NCBI GenBank assembly: GCA_009779995.1
Contig: WRDW01000002.1
Location: 1-64,000, forward strand
Source of the DNA: Oscillospiraceae bacterium
GTDB lineage: Bacteria > Bacillota > Clostridia > Oscillospirales > Acutalibacteraceae
Direction: 5' to 3'
DNA: 64,000 bases
Of this stretch, positions 56,104-64,000 are shown piece after piece. The translations under genes and the position numbers were made by a program. Each line of letters opens with the position of its first letter. The first letter of the stretch is position 1. The notes under the pieces are model-generated. The model was given only the letters and a program-made list of their open reading frames with translations, did not search any database and was not told the DNA's origin.

Positions 56104-57632
56104 GCCTGGTTCCCCATCAATTCCTCCAAAATCAGCATGGCCACGCAGGAGAGCGAGCGCAGCTCGGCCACCTCCCTCGTGACTGCGCAGCCCTTCAGCT
56201 CCCCGTATAAAGCGCGCATCTCCCGCGCCGCAGCCGGCAGGCGTTCCCTGTCCGGGAAGACAAAAAAGGCCTCCTGCATGGCGGACTGGATTTGCTTGCG
56301 GCAGTTGACAGTTGACAGTTGACAGTTGACAGTTGACGGTTGCGCGAGCGGCTTCTCTATCAGAAAACTGTCAACTGTCAACTGTAAACTGTCAACTAGT
56401 ATGTCCTCCGCCGCCCGCCTTCCGAACACGAGCGCCTCTGGCAGGGAGTTGCTGGCCAGGCGGTTGCCGCCGTGCAGGCCCGTATGGGCGCACTCCCCGG
56501 CGGCGTAGAGCCCCGGGATGCTCGTGCGGCTGTGGAGGTCCACGTGCACGCCGCCCATGAGGTAGTGCTGGCAGGGGTACACCGGGATGAGGTCGGCGGC
56601 CATGTCGATCCCCCGGGCCTTGCAGGCGGCGAAGATGCCGGGGAACCGGTTCTCGATGAAACCGCGCTCTTTGTGGCGGATGTCGAGATAGAATTTGTCT
56701 CCGCCAGGGCCGTTGGCGGCGCCTATGCGCTTTTGTTCCTGAATGATTGCCCTGGAGACGACATCGCGCGGGGCGAGCTCCAGCCGGGGGTCGTACAGGT
56801 GCATGAAGCGCTCCTCATGGCAGTTGAGAAGATAGGCCCCCTCGCCGCGCACGGCCTCGCTGATGAGGAACTGCTCCTGCTCGCCGGGGGCGTTGAAGGC
56901 CGTGGGGTGGAACTGCACGAGGCTGATGTCCCTGATTTCCGCCCCCAGCTCGTGGGCGATGCGTATGCCGTCCCCGGTGGAGACCGCCGGGTTTGTCGTG
57001 TGCCGGTAGACCTGCCCGATGCCCCCCGTGGCCAGCAGCAGGTACCGGCAGGCGAAGCGCGCGGGGGCCTCGCCCACCAGGGCGTCAATTGTGAAAATAT
57101 CGCCGATCTTTTCGGCGGTGTAGGCCGTGGCCTCCAGCAGGGCGACGTTTGGAAGCGCGCGCACGTGGGGAAGGAGCTTGTCCACCATCTCCCTGCCCGT
57201 GCTGTCGGCGTGGTGCACGATGCGCCTGCGGCTGTGCCCGCCCTCCAGGGTCTTGGCGAGGTCGCCGCCGGGCGTGCGGTCGAACTCCACGCCCAGGGCC
57301 ATCACCCGGCGCACGTCCTCGGGCCCCTCGCGCACGAGGGTCTCCACGGCTTCCACGTCGTTGATATAGTTCCCCGCAGCCAGGGTGTCCTCCCGGTGCA
57401 GGGCGAAGCTGTCGTCGTCCGTTGTTCCGTGGACAGTGTCCTCCTCCAGCACGGCGGCCACGCCCCCCTGCGCCAGCGAGCTGCCGGAGACGTCCGGCGC
57501 CTGCTTGCTGAGCATGAGGACGGTCAACGGCTTTTCATTTTCCCCGCTGTGCAGGCACAGCGCGGCATAGAGCCCCGCCAGCCCGCTGCCGAGGATGATC
57601 ACGTCATAGGTTGTCTTCTCGGGAATGTTCAT
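56100..57632 (-). CDS. nadB: L-aspartate oxidase with a repeat-encoded insertion
   Basis: This FAD enzyme makes iminoaspartate, the substrate of NadA. The 510-aa protein has the dinucleotide fold YDVIILGSGLAGLYAALCL, SGSSLAQGGVAAVL, the active-site His/Arg blocks (HSRRRIVHHADSTG, VQFHPTAF), PCQHYLMGGVHVDLHSRTSIPGLYAAGE and the end helices. Between RRAAEDI and QIQSAMQEA about 33 residues (LVDSLQLTVDSFLIEKPLAQ and following) are encoded by a TTGACAG tandem/inverted repeat and interrupt no catalytic part. The start ATG 57632 lies where transcription should begin, so the mRNA is probably leaderless. nadA is at 5.5 kb; nadC was not seen. Confidence 0.95.
   Translation of the reverse strand: MNIPEKTTYDVIILGSGLAGLYAALCLHSGENEKPLTVLMLSKQAPDVSGSSLAQGGVAAVLEEDTVHGTTDDDSFALHREDTLAAGNYINDVEAVETLVREGPEDVRRVMALGVEFDRTPGGDLAKTLEGGHSRRRIVHHADSTGREMVDKLLPHVRALPNVALLEATAYTAEKIGDIFTIDALVGEAPARFACRYLLLATGGIGQVYRHTTNPAVSTGDGIRIAHELGAEIRDISLVQFHPTAFNAPGEQEQFLISEAVRGEGAYLLNCHEERFMHLYDPRLELAPRDVVSRAIIQEQKRIGAANGPGGDKFYLDIRHKERGFIENRFPGIFAACKARGIDMAADLIPVYPCQHYLMGGVHVDLHSRTSIPGLYAAGECAHTGLHGGNRLASNSLPEALVFGRRAAEDILVDSLQLTVDSFLIEKPLAQPSTVNCQLSTVNCRKQIQSAMQEAFFVFPDRERLPAAAREMRALYGELKGCAVTREVAELRSLSCVAMLILEELMGNQA
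56302..56397. repeat. TTGACAG tandem repeat and its inverse inside nadB
   Basis: About five units of the heptamer TTGACAG stand on the left (56302-56339). CTGTCAA units stand on the right (56366-56397), separated by about 26 bases. The whole is in frame with nadB and adds about 33 codons. Confidence 0.9.
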
Positions 57633-57638
57633 GTGCTT

Positions 57639-57667
57639 ATTATATACTCTTTTTGGGGGAAATGCAA
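57639..57667 (-). promoter_or_regulatory. Promoter for a leaderless nadB mRNA
   Basis: On the minus strand TTGCAT (57667-57662), 17 bases, TATAAT (57644-57639). The A of the nadB ATG (57632) is seven bases past the -10. No ribosome site fits before this ATG. Confidence 0.75.
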
Positions 57668-57676
57668 ATTGTTTTT

Positions 57677-60028
57677 TCACATCCCCCAAATCCCCTTGGC
57701 ATATTCCAGCACCGCCCTATCCGCCGCGAAACGCCCCGCGCCGCTGATGTTCATCAGGCTCATACGATTCCATTGCCGCGGGTCTTGATAGAGCTCGCAG
57801 GCCGTCTGCTGGGCGAAGCGATAGTCCGCGAAATCGGCCAGCACCATGTAGGGGTCCCAGTGGACGGTATTCCAGATTTCGCGGAACTCCTTCCCGGCCA
57901 CGCCCTGGTTGATAAAATCGATCACCCGGCGCAGCTCGGCGTTGTTCTGGTAGTAATCCATAGGTACGTAGCCGGGGCGCAGGCGTTTGACCTCCTCGGC
58001 GCGCAGGCCGAACAGCAGGATATTTTCCTCGCCCGCGGCCTCGAGGATTTCTACATTTGCGCCGTCCAGGGTGCCTATCGTGACGGCCCCGTTCATCATG
58101 AGCTTCATGTTGCCCGTTCCGCTGGCCTCGGTGCTGGCCAGGCTGATCTGCTCGCTGAGCTGCGCGGCGGGCACGAGCTGCTCGGCCATGGTGACGCTGT
58201 AGTTCTCCAGGAAACGCACCTGTAAACGCCCGTTTACGTCGGGATCATGATTGATTAGTTCGCCCAGGGCCGAAATAAATCGTATGATCTGCTTGGCGAT
58301 GAAGTAGCCCGGAGCGGCCTTGGCCGCGAACAGCCAGATGTGCGGCTGCACAAAATGCGCCGGGTCGTCTTTGAGGGCGAGGTATTCGGCCAGAATCGAA
58401 AAGGCGTTCAGGTGCTGGCGCTTGTACTCGTGCAGGCGCTTGATCTGCACGTCCAGCAGGCTCTCCGGGTCAATCACTATATTGCTTTGCCTTTTCAGGC
58501 GCTGTGCGAGCTCCCTCTTGTTCTCGAGCTTGATTTGCCCCAGGGCGTTGAGCACCTGAACGTCGTCGGCATATTTGCGCAGCTTTAGCAGCTCTTCGCC
58601 GTCATATATGAACTGATCTCCAATCAATTCTTTCAGGAGAGCGCTCAGTCTTGGATTTGCCTGGCACAGCCACCTGCGATGGGCAATCCCATTGGTGACG
58701 TTGCCGAATTTCCCGGGAAACACGGCGACGAAATCCGCGAAGAGCTCTTTTTTGATGAGCTCGCTGTGGAGGGCCGACACCCCGTTGACGCTGTGGCAGG
58801 CCGCGCAGCAGAGATTCGCCATGTATATCTTGCCGTCATGAATGACGGCTGTACTATGGGTTTTATTTTCGAAGCGATTGTCTATTTCTCTGATGATCTG
58901 CCAGATGCGCGGCAAAAGGCGTTTCACCAGGTCCTCCGGCCATTTCTCCAGGGCCTCGGGCAGCATGGTGTGGTTGGTGTACGCGAACGTGCGCGCGCAA
59001 ATGCCCCAGGCCGCCTCCCAGCCGTAGCCGCACTCGTCCAGCAGCAGGCGCATGAGTTCGGGAATCGCCATGGTGGGATGGGTATCGTTGATATGGATCG
59101 CCGCGCAGTCCGGCAGGGTGTCGGCGTTGCGGTGCTCGCGCAGGTGCCTGTGGACAATCTCCTGCATCGTGGCCGATACCAGGAAATATTGCTGGCGCAG
59201 GCGCAGGGCTTTCCCCTCGGGGTGGTCGTCGGTGGGGTAGAGGCCCTTGGAGATCATCTCGGCCATGGCGTTCTCCTCCACCGAGGCGAGGTAATCCCCC
59301 CGGATGAAGCTCTGCATGTCGATGTCCTGTTTTTTGGCGCTCCACAGGCGCAGGCGGCTGACGCCGACGCCGCCCATACCCGCCACCATCATGTCGAAGG
59401 GCACCGCCGTGACGGTCTTCGCGCCTACGAGCTGTACCTGGTGGTAGCCGTCCACCCAGCTCTCCTCCACCTGCCCCTCGAAGCGCACCGTCCGCGCCTG
59501 CTCCTCGTGTTCAACGAGCCACACCTTGCCGCCGGGCAGCCAGAAGTCCGGCAGCTCGCTCTGCCAGCCGTCGATGAGCTTCTGCTGGAAGATGCCGAAC
59601 TCGTACAAAATCGAGTAGCCCGTGGCGGGAATGCCCTGCGTGGCCAGGGCTTCGAGGTAGCAGGCCGCCAGGCGGCCCAGGCCGCCGTTGCCGAGGCCGG
59701 GGTCGGGCTCGCAGCCGTAGAGCTTTTCCAGCTTCACGCCGAAATCGGCCAGGGCCTCCCCGGCGAGCTGCGTCAACCCCAGGCTGAACAGCGCGGCCTT
59801 CAGCGAGCGGCCCATCAAAAACTCCATGCTGAGATAATATACTCTTTTGCGCTCGCGCGTATTTTCGGAAAATTCCGCGCGCATCCCGCCCAGCGCGTCA
59901 CGCAATATGCCCGCCAGGGCCTTGTAGTAGTGCGTATTGTCGGCGTCACGCGGCGTCACGCCCAGGTAGCGGCTCAGCCGTGTGGCCAGCTGCTCCTTGA
60001 GTTCCTGTTTGCTTTGAGGCAGTTGCAT
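57677..60028 (-). CDS. glgP: Glycogen/maltodextrin phosphorylase
   Basis: This PLP enzyme releases glucose 1-phosphate from alpha-1,4-glucans. The 783-aa protein has RVYYLSMEFLMGRSL, DPGLGNGGLGRLAACYLEAL and AIHINDTHPTMAIPELMRLL. The C-terminal domain has DVQIKRLHEYKRQHLNA, AAPGYFIAKQIIRFI and the PLP-lysine block STEASGTGNMKLMMNGAVTIGTLDGANVEI. ATG 60028 has AAGGGGGG upstream. The nadB promoter begins ten bases after its stop. No other glycogen gene is present. Confidence 0.97.
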   Translation of the reverse strand: MQLPQSKQELKEQLATRLSRYLGVTPRDADNTHYYKALAGILRDALGGMRAEFSENTRERKRVYYLSMEFLMGRSLKAALFSLGLTQLAGEALADFGVKLEKLYGCEPDPGLGNGGLGRLAACYLEALATQGIPATGYSILYEFGIFQQKLIDGWQSELPDFWLPGGKVWLVEHEEQARTVRFEGQVEESWVDGYHQVQLVGAKTVTAVPFDMMVAGMGGVGVSRLRLWSAKKQDIDMQSFIRGDYLASVEENAMAEMISKGLYPTDDHPEGKALRLRQQYFLVSATMQEIVHRHLREHRNADTLPDCAAIHINDTHPTMAIPELMRLLLDECGYGWEAAWGICARTFAYTNHTMLPEALEKWPEDLVKRLLPRIWQIIREIDNRFENKTHSTAVIHDGKIYMANLCCAACHSVNGVSALHSELIKKELFADFVAVFPGKFGNVTNGIAHRRWLCQANPRLSALLKELIGDQFIYDGEELLKLRKYADDVQVLNALGQIKLENKRELAQRLKRQSNIVIDPESLLDVQIKRLHEYKRQHLNAFSILAEYLALKDDPAHFVQPHIWLFAAKAAPGYFIAKQIIRFISALGELINHDPDVNGRLQVRFLENYSVTMAEQLVPAAQLSEQISLASTEASGTGNMKLMMNGAVTIGTLDGANVEILEAAGEENILLFGLRAEEVKRLRPGYVPMDYYQNNAELRRVIDFINQGVAGKEFREIWNTVHWDPYMVLADFADYRFAQQTACELYQDPRQWNRMSLMNISGAGRFAADRAVLEYAKGIWGM

Positions 60029-60059
60029 GAATTGACCCCCCTTTATCAGGTCTGTATCT

Positions 60060-60177
60060 CGGGTGGCAAGAATGCCACCCCTACAGATTGTATTCAATCA
60101 CACATTTCGTGTCGCGTATTGCTGTAGGGGCGGCACTTTTGCGAACCTTAGTTGCGCAAAAGCAGTTGCCGCCCGCC
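60060..60177. repeat. Family A repeats, two copies in opposite orientation
   Basis: CGGGTGGCAAGAATGCCACCCCTACAG (60060-60086) and CTGTAGGGGCGGCACTTTTGCG ... TTGCCGCCCGCC (60121-60177) enclose about 35 bases. They fill the space between the FAD dehydrogenase end and glgP. The second copy contains its own GCGAACCTTAGTTGCGCAAAAGC inner stem. Confidence 0.75.
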
Positions 60178-61751
60178 TATCCCTCCAGCACCGCCCACGC
60201 CCCCCTGATTCCGTCCACCGCCGCGGAGACAATCCCCCCGGCGTGGCCCGCGCCCTCCCCGAGGGGGTAGAGCCCGCGCACATTGGCCTGCCATGAGTCA
60301 TCGCGCGGGATGCGCACCGGCGAGGAGCTGCGTGTCTCCGGCCCGGTGAGGACGGCCTCGGGGTGGGCGAAGCAACTCAATTGACGCGCCAGCAGGGGCA
60401 GTGCCCGCGCCATGGCCGACGTTACGGCTTCGGGCAGAACCCGGCGCAAATCGCCCGGCACGGCCCCTGTGGGGATGCTGGGCTTCACGCCGCCGAACCG
60501 ACGGCCTGGCCGCGCGGCGAGAAAATCACCTACGGTCTGCGCCGGGGCCGCGTAATTGCCGCCCGCAAGAGAAAAGGCTGATTGCTCGATTTTTCTCTGC
60601 AGCGCGAATCCGGCCAGGGCATGGGGGCCTTCCATCGAAGGGTCAACCCCCACAAGCAGCGCAGCGTTCGAATTTTGCGCGCCGCGCGCGTGCTCGGACA
60701 TACCGTTCGTGACCACACCGCCCTCCTCGGAGCTCGCGCAGATCACAGAGCCCCCCGGGCACATGCAGAATGTGTAGACGCCAATGCCATTTTGGGTGCG
60801 CGAGGCCAGCTTGTAATCGGCAGAACCCAGCGCCGGATGCCCCGCAAAATTGCCGTACTGCGCCCGGTCGATCCATTCCCGGGGGTGCTCGATGCGCGCG
60901 CCCACGGCGAAGGGCTTCTGGCGCATCTCCACGCCGGCGCTGTGCAGCATCTCTATTGTGTCCCGGGCGCTGTGCCCGATACACAGCAGCAGGGCGTCCG
61001 CTTCGACTGCAAAGCGCTTTGCGTTTTGCGTATATGCCAGGCCTGTCAACCGGCTCTGCTCTATAAAAAGCTTGTCCAGGCGCGCGCCGAAACGCAGTTC
61101 CCCGCCAAGAGACTCGATTTCTTTTCTCAGGGAAGTGATCACACTGCCGAGCCTGTCCGTCCCCACATGGGGCTTGGCCTGCGTGCGTATCTCCGGCGGC
61201 GCGCCATGATTCGCTAACTCCTGCAAAACGAAGCGGCATAACGGGTCCTTGATCCCGGTGTTCAGCTTGCCGTCGGAGAAAGCCCCCGCGCCGCCCTCGC
61301 CGAACTGCACATTGCTCTCGGGGTCGAGCCTTTGCGCTGTGTTGAACTGCGCCACGTCCTTCGACCTTTGCCCAATGGGCTGCCCGCGCTCCAGCACGAT
61401 GGGCTTGTACCCCGCCCGAGCCAGGGTGAGCGCCGCGAAAATCCCCGCCGGGCCGAAGCCCGCTATAACAGGGCGCAGCGCGCTTTTTCGCCTGAACGCC
61501 GGTATTTCCAGGGGCGTCTCATGATATATCTCAACGCCCGGCCGGAGATATTTTTCCTCGTTCTCTATCTCAACAAGAATATGGCACACGAAATGCACAT
61601 TGCTTTTCTTGCGGCTGTCGATGGCCTGGCGCAGCAAACGCACGCTTCTAATAGCGCCGCTAGGGCAGCGCAGTTTTTCCCGCGCGGCCCGGATGAGGTT
61701 TTCGGTCAGGCCGCCGTCCAGGGGAACGGGCAGGGCTTGTAGGAGGAGCAT
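60177..61751 (-). CDS. FAD-dependent dehydrogenase (COG2509-type)
   Basis: The 524-aa flavoprotein belongs to a family often annotated only as FAD-dependent oxidoreductase. The N-terminal 90 residues form a small domain ahead of the dinucleotide site RPVIAGFGPAGIFAALTLARAGYKPIVLERG. NVQFGEGGAGAFSDGKLNTGIKD and the late GEGAGHAGGIVSAAVDGIRGAWAVLEG are characteristic. The substrate is unknown in the family. The gene starts ten bases after the PHP gene stop, in the same direction, so the two are co-transcribed with the PotA-like gene. The stop sits at the edge of a family A repeat. Confidence 0.88.
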   Translation of the reverse strand: MLLLQALPVPLDGGLTENLIRAAREKLRCPSGAIRSVRLLRQAIDSRKKSNVHFVCHILVEIENEEKYLRPGVEIYHETPLEIPAFRRKSALRPVIAGFGPAGIFAALTLARAGYKPIVLERGQPIGQRSKDVAQFNTAQRLDPESNVQFGEGGAGAFSDGKLNTGIKDPLCRFVLQELANHGAPPEIRTQAKPHVGTDRLGSVITSLRKEIESLGGELRFGARLDKLFIEQSRLTGLAYTQNAKRFAVEADALLLCIGHSARDTIEMLHSAGVEMRQKPFAVGARIEHPREWIDRAQYGNFAGHPALGSADYKLASRTQNGIGVYTFCMCPGGSVICASSEEGGVVTNGMSEHARGAQNSNAALLVGVDPSMEGPHALAGFALQRKIEQSAFSLAGGNYAAPAQTVGDFLAARPGRRFGGVKPSIPTGAVPGDLRRVLPEAVTSAMARALPLLARQLSCFAHPEAVLTGPETRSSSPVRIPRDDSWQANVRGLYPLGEGAGHAGGIVSAAVDGIRGAWAVLEG

Positions 61752-61760
61752 TGACGGGCC

Positions 61761-62525
61761 CTACTTCCGTTCAAACATATTCTTTCCCGGGTCAATCCCC
61801 GCAGCGGCAATCATGCGCGCCGCCCCTTCGTAATCGACGTCGGCCAGGCGGAAATGACAGTCACTGCCGATGGACAGGCTTACGCCCATGGACTGCAGCT
61901 GCGCCGCGTATTCCAGATAGCCATGCTTAAACTGCTGCGAAAGCGCAGGATGGAGCAGTATGGCCTCTATGTTGAGCTCGAAGGCGCAGTTGTTTTCCCT
62001 CAGAGCGTGAGCCAGCTCCAGCTTCATTGAACGCGGAATATCGGTGAAATCCGCAAAGGGATTTTCGGGCGATCTGCGCGTTCCGTGCCAAAGGTAGTGG
62101 GCCAGGATGTCCACCCCCGGGAGCGTGGCCAGAAACATGTTTTGCCGGTGATCGTCCCCGATCATATCAGCCTTTCCCCTGCTTTTGCAAAGCGGCCCAT
62201 GCGCCCCCGCGACGACATAGTCGACGCCCATTTCGTCCAGGAAAGCCCTGTCGGCGGCGACGGCGAAATGGCCGGCGGGCGAGAGAAAAACTGTGAGCTC
62301 GACGCCGAAGAAAAAACGGCCCCTAAGTGCCGGGTTTTCGGACAGCACGGCCAGATAGGCTTCCCGGGAACGCGCAAGATTGCCCAGGTTTTCCATTCTG
62401 TTCATATGGTCCGAAACACCGAAGCGCGTAATCCCCATCTGTTCCGCCTGCGCGGCCAGCTCCCGCATGGTCAGTTGGCCGTCGCTGTTGTGCGTGTGGA
62501 TATGCCAGTCGCTATGGATTTTCAT
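61761..62525 (-). CDS. PHP-domain phosphoesterase
   Basis: The 254-aa protein of the PHP metal-dependent phosphatase fold has the first metal motif in DWHIHTHNSDGQLTM. GVSDHMNRM follows, then the Glu ligand (FFGVELTVF), AGAHGP, DILAHYLWHGT and the last IGSDCHFRLADVD. Relatives include histidinol-phosphatase and RNase-AM-like proteins. No histidine genes are near. Its ATG overlaps the PotA-like stop (ATGA). Confidence 0.88.
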   Translation of the reverse strand: MKIHSDWHIHTHNSDGQLTMRELAAQAEQMGITRFGVSDHMNRMENLGNLARSREAYLAVLSENPALRGRFFFGVELTVFLSPAGHFAVAADRAFLDEMGVDYVVAGAHGPLCKSRGKADMIGDDHRQNMFLATLPGVDILAHYLWHGTRRSPENPFADFTDIPRSMKLELAHALRENNCAFELNIEAILLHPALSQQFKHGYLEYAAQLQSMGVSLSIGSDCHFRLADVDYEGAARMIAAAGIDPGKNMFERK

Positions 62526-63652
62526 TCTTGTCCTCCGTCCTCCTCCAGTTTCGACATTGCCTCGTATTCCTCCGAGTAGCATGAATAATCCCCGAATTGA
62601 TCGGAATATTTCGATTTTTTCATCACGTGGATGTCGTCCGGGCCGAGGGAGATGCCTATCTCCTCGCCCACCCCGTGCTTTTCCGCACTCTGAATGAGCC
62701 ATTTAAAACCCCGGACGTCCACGATGCAGTCGTAGGCCGCGCCCTTGAAAGCGGCGCTGACGACCGCGCCGCGCAGCAGGTCTTCCCGGGGCGGCACGAT
62801 GTCCACGTCCTCCGGGCGCACGACAACATCGACTTTTTCGTTCTGCTCAAAGCCCCTGTCGACGCATTCAAAAATCATGTTCGCGAACTCCACGCGCAAA
62901 TCCTCAAGCATCACGCCGTCGAGGATATTGCTCTCGCCGATGAAATCCGCCACGAAGGCGTTCCTCGGCTCGTCGTAGACGTCCCTGGCGCTGCCGATCT
63001 GCTGGATGACGCCCTCGTTCATCACCACCACGGTGTCGCTCATGGACAGCGCCTCCTCCTGGTCGTGCGTCACATAGACGAAGGTGATGCCCGCGCGCTG
63101 CTGTATATTCTTCAGCTCCGCCTGCATTTCCTTTCGCAGCTTGAGATCCAAAGCACCTAATGGCTCGTCAAGCAACAGCACCCTGGGTTTGACAGCCAGG
63201 GCCCGCGCGATGGCCACGCGCTGCTGCTGCCCGCCGGAGAGCGAGGCCACGCCGCGCTTTTCAAAGCCCGTGAGGTTGACCAGCGCCAGCATCTCCTGCG
63301 CGCGGGCGGCAACTTCGGCCCCGGGGAGCCCGCGCAGCTTCAGCCCAAACGCCACGTTCTGCCGGACGTTCAGGTGGGGGAACAGCGCGCAGCGCTGGAA
63401 GATGGTGTTCACCTGGCGCTGATGCGGCGGCACGCCCCGCAGGTCCTCGCCGTCGAAGAGCACCTGCCCCTCCTCGGGCTCCACAAAGCCCGCGATGAGG
63501 CGCAGGGTGGTGGTCTTGCCGCAGCCGGAGGGCCCGAGCAGGGTGACGAACGCCCCGTTGCGGATGCTCAGGTTGAAGTTCTTCAGCACGGCCTCATCGC
63601 CATCGAAGCTGACGGTGATATTTTTCAGTTCGATGATGATGTCGTTTTCCAA
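62522..63652 (-). CDS. potA: PotA-type ABC transporter ATP-binding protein
   Basis: The 376-aa ATPase of the spermidine/putrescine, iron or 2-aminoethylphosphonate class has Walker A LLGPSGCGKTTTLRLIAGF, VNTIFQRCALFPHLNVRQNVAFGLKLRG, signature SLSGGQQQRVAIARALA and Walker B VLLLDEPLGALD. A C-terminal TOBE region (VVRPEDVDIVPP, LGPDDIHVMKK) follows. I choose TTG 63652 (ENDIIIELKNITVSF), the usual family start. The upstream ATG 63700 falls at or before the predicted transcription start. The TTG ribosome site GGGGGCG is inside a hairpin. No PotBCD genes are visible downstream. Confidence 0.9.
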   Translation of the reverse strand: MENDIIIELKNITVSFDGDEAVLKNFNLSIRNGAFVTLLGPSGCGKTTTLRLIAGFVEPEEGQVLFDGEDLRGVPPHQRQVNTIFQRCALFPHLNVRQNVAFGLKLRGLPGAEVAARAQEMLALVNLTGFEKRGVASLSGGQQQRVAIARALAVKPRVLLLDEPLGALDLKLRKEMQAELKNIQQRAGITFVYVTHDQEEALSMSDTVVVMNEGVIQQIGSARDVYDEPRNAFVADFIGESNILDGVMLEDLRVEFANMIFECVDRGFEQNEKVDVVVRPEDVDIVPPREDLLRGAVVSAAFKGAAYDCIVDVRGFKWLIQSAEKHGVGEEIGISLGPDDIHVMKKSKYSDQFGDYSCYSEEYEAMSKLEEDGGQE

Positions 63653-63657
63653 TATCC

Positions 63658-63688
63658 ACGCCCCCGGTTCAGGATTTGACGGGGGCGT
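63658..63688 (-). promoter_or_regulatory. Leader hairpin covering the potA ribosome site
   Basis: In the minus-strand mRNA ACGCCCCCG pairs perfectly with CGGGGGCGT (9 bp, 13-base loop). The second arm contains the GGGGG that serves the TTG start. The stem would hide the site from ribosomes. Confidence 0.6.
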
Positions 63689-63703
63689 CTTCCCCCCCAT
63701 TTT

Positions 63704-63732
63704 AGTATTTGCATTATACTCCAAAAATAGGG
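63704..63732 (-). promoter_or_regulatory. Consensus promoter of the potA operon
   Basis: On the minus strand TTGACA (63732-63727), 17 bases, TATAAT (63709-63704). Transcription should start near 63697, which excludes ATG 63700 as start. Confidence 0.85.
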
Positions 63733-63965
63733 GGATGTCAAGGGGGTAACACACGCCCGTGCGCCTGTCCGGCAAAAATCGCGCTTATAGGACAAAACCG
63801 TCCACGCATAGACATGTGCGGAGCGGTTTTTGCGTTGGCGCAATCTCATGAACCTATGCGATATTGCCCTGTTTTTTCTCCGCGCACACCAGCAGGATTG
63901 TCTTGACTGTAGGCTTTTTTAGAGCGAACATGGTAAGCAATGAATGCGCGAAAGGAGGGCCGCTT

Positions 63966-64000
63966 ATGCCAAAAGCAAAACCCCGCACGACGAAACCCGC
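63966..64000 (+). CDS. 5' end of an unidentified gene cut by the window edge
   Basis: AAAGGAGGG lies seven bases before ATG 63966, and the frame MPKAKPRTTKP stays open to the edge. The start is strongly basic, as in ribosomal or nucleic-acid-binding proteins, but 11 residues are too few for a name. The 230 bases before it hold only the potA promoter region and an imperfect TTGACT (63903) that may belong to its own promoter. Confidence 0.55.
   Translation, partial: MPKAKPRTTKP

Noticed and set aside
56304-56400. Run of TTGACA sequences in nadB as tandem promoters
   Set aside because: They are parts of a heptamer tandem repeat inside a gene and have no matching -10 elements at proper spacing.
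62522-63775. Longer potA start (ATG 63775 or 63700)
   Set aside because: Both lie upstream of, or at, the transcription start predicted from TTGACA-17-TATAAT, and the family begins at the ENDIIIELKN region.
63760-63965. Possible non-coding RNA in the gap before the last gene
   Set aside because: Only weak inverted repeats and a poor promoter match are visible, and no known RNA fold could be drawn with confidence.

Overview
This is a GC-rich (roughly 60%) Bacillota-type chromosome segment, most like a gut or rumen clostridium. The gene content supports this: rpmF with a DUF177/YceD gene, degV, rsfS behind nadD-yqeK, a ytvI-type sporulation membrane gene, dprA-topA, an ECF transporter pair, an LPxTG pilin, and strong AGGAGG ribosome sites with sigma-A promoters of the TTGACA-17-TATAAT type. 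The first 2.2 kb are AT-rich and look like the right end of an integrated mobile element. Its large serine recombinase is frameshifted exactly at the catalytic-serine motif.

Layout. 0-2.2 kb: element end, followed by a flavin-reductase remnant. 2.5-7.3 kb: a compact cluster of cysteine desulfurase, small protein, IscU scaffold, then two tandem core-2/I-branching-type glycosyltransferases, the second fused in frame to quinolinate synthase (NadA). 7.4-19.3 kb: two GPH-type transporters, rpmF/yceD, an XRE-cupin regulator with an acyl-CoA synthetase, an orphan LPxTG pilin, HAD and metallophosphatase genes, and a VOC protein. 19.4-29.3 kb: degV, an alkaline phosphatase, two members of a three-member secreted paralogue family, and a cluster of two URO-D-fold proteins alternating with an exported protein and a lipoprotein. 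29.3-29.9 kb: a small XRE/ribbon-helix-helix cassette between direct repeats. 30-36.6 kb: a glycan operon (GH4, GH38, histidine phosphatase, MFS). 36.7-39.5 kb: third paralogue and a frameshifted ytvI. 39.7-47.1 kb: transporter, ABC pair, nadD-yqeK fusion, rsfS, nitroreductase, thrC, rnhB. 47.2-52 kb: an XRE/zinc-ribbon module between two copies of the topA 3' end, then topA, dprA and an rRNA/tRNA methyltransferase. 52.2-64 kb: pgk, an EcfA/EcfT/MobB/kinase operon, nadB, glgP, an FAD dehydrogenase, a PHP phosphoesterase, a PotA-type ABC ATPase, and the start of one more gene.

The genes do not form one pathway, but some themes recur. NAD synthesis appears three times (nadA, nadB, nadD), and two of these are fusions while nadB carries a repeat insertion. 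Carbohydrate uptake and breakdown is prominent (three GPH/MFS-like carriers, GH4, GH38, glgP). Fe-S assembly (desulfurase plus scaffold) sits directly before the Fe-S enzyme NadA.

The most unusual property is the density of short dispersed palindromic repeats, at least six families. One family of hairpins (core AGACGCAC/GTGCGTCT) lies between convergent gene pairs at all four of its sites. Other families enter coding sequence (nadB, dprA, rnhB, the end of yceD). Two small divergent XRE cassettes bounded by direct repeats of gene 3' ends are the best candidates for an undescribed mobile or regulatory unit. No tRNA, rRNA, CRISPR array or known riboswitch was recognised. All assignments come from reading the sequence; no database search was run.
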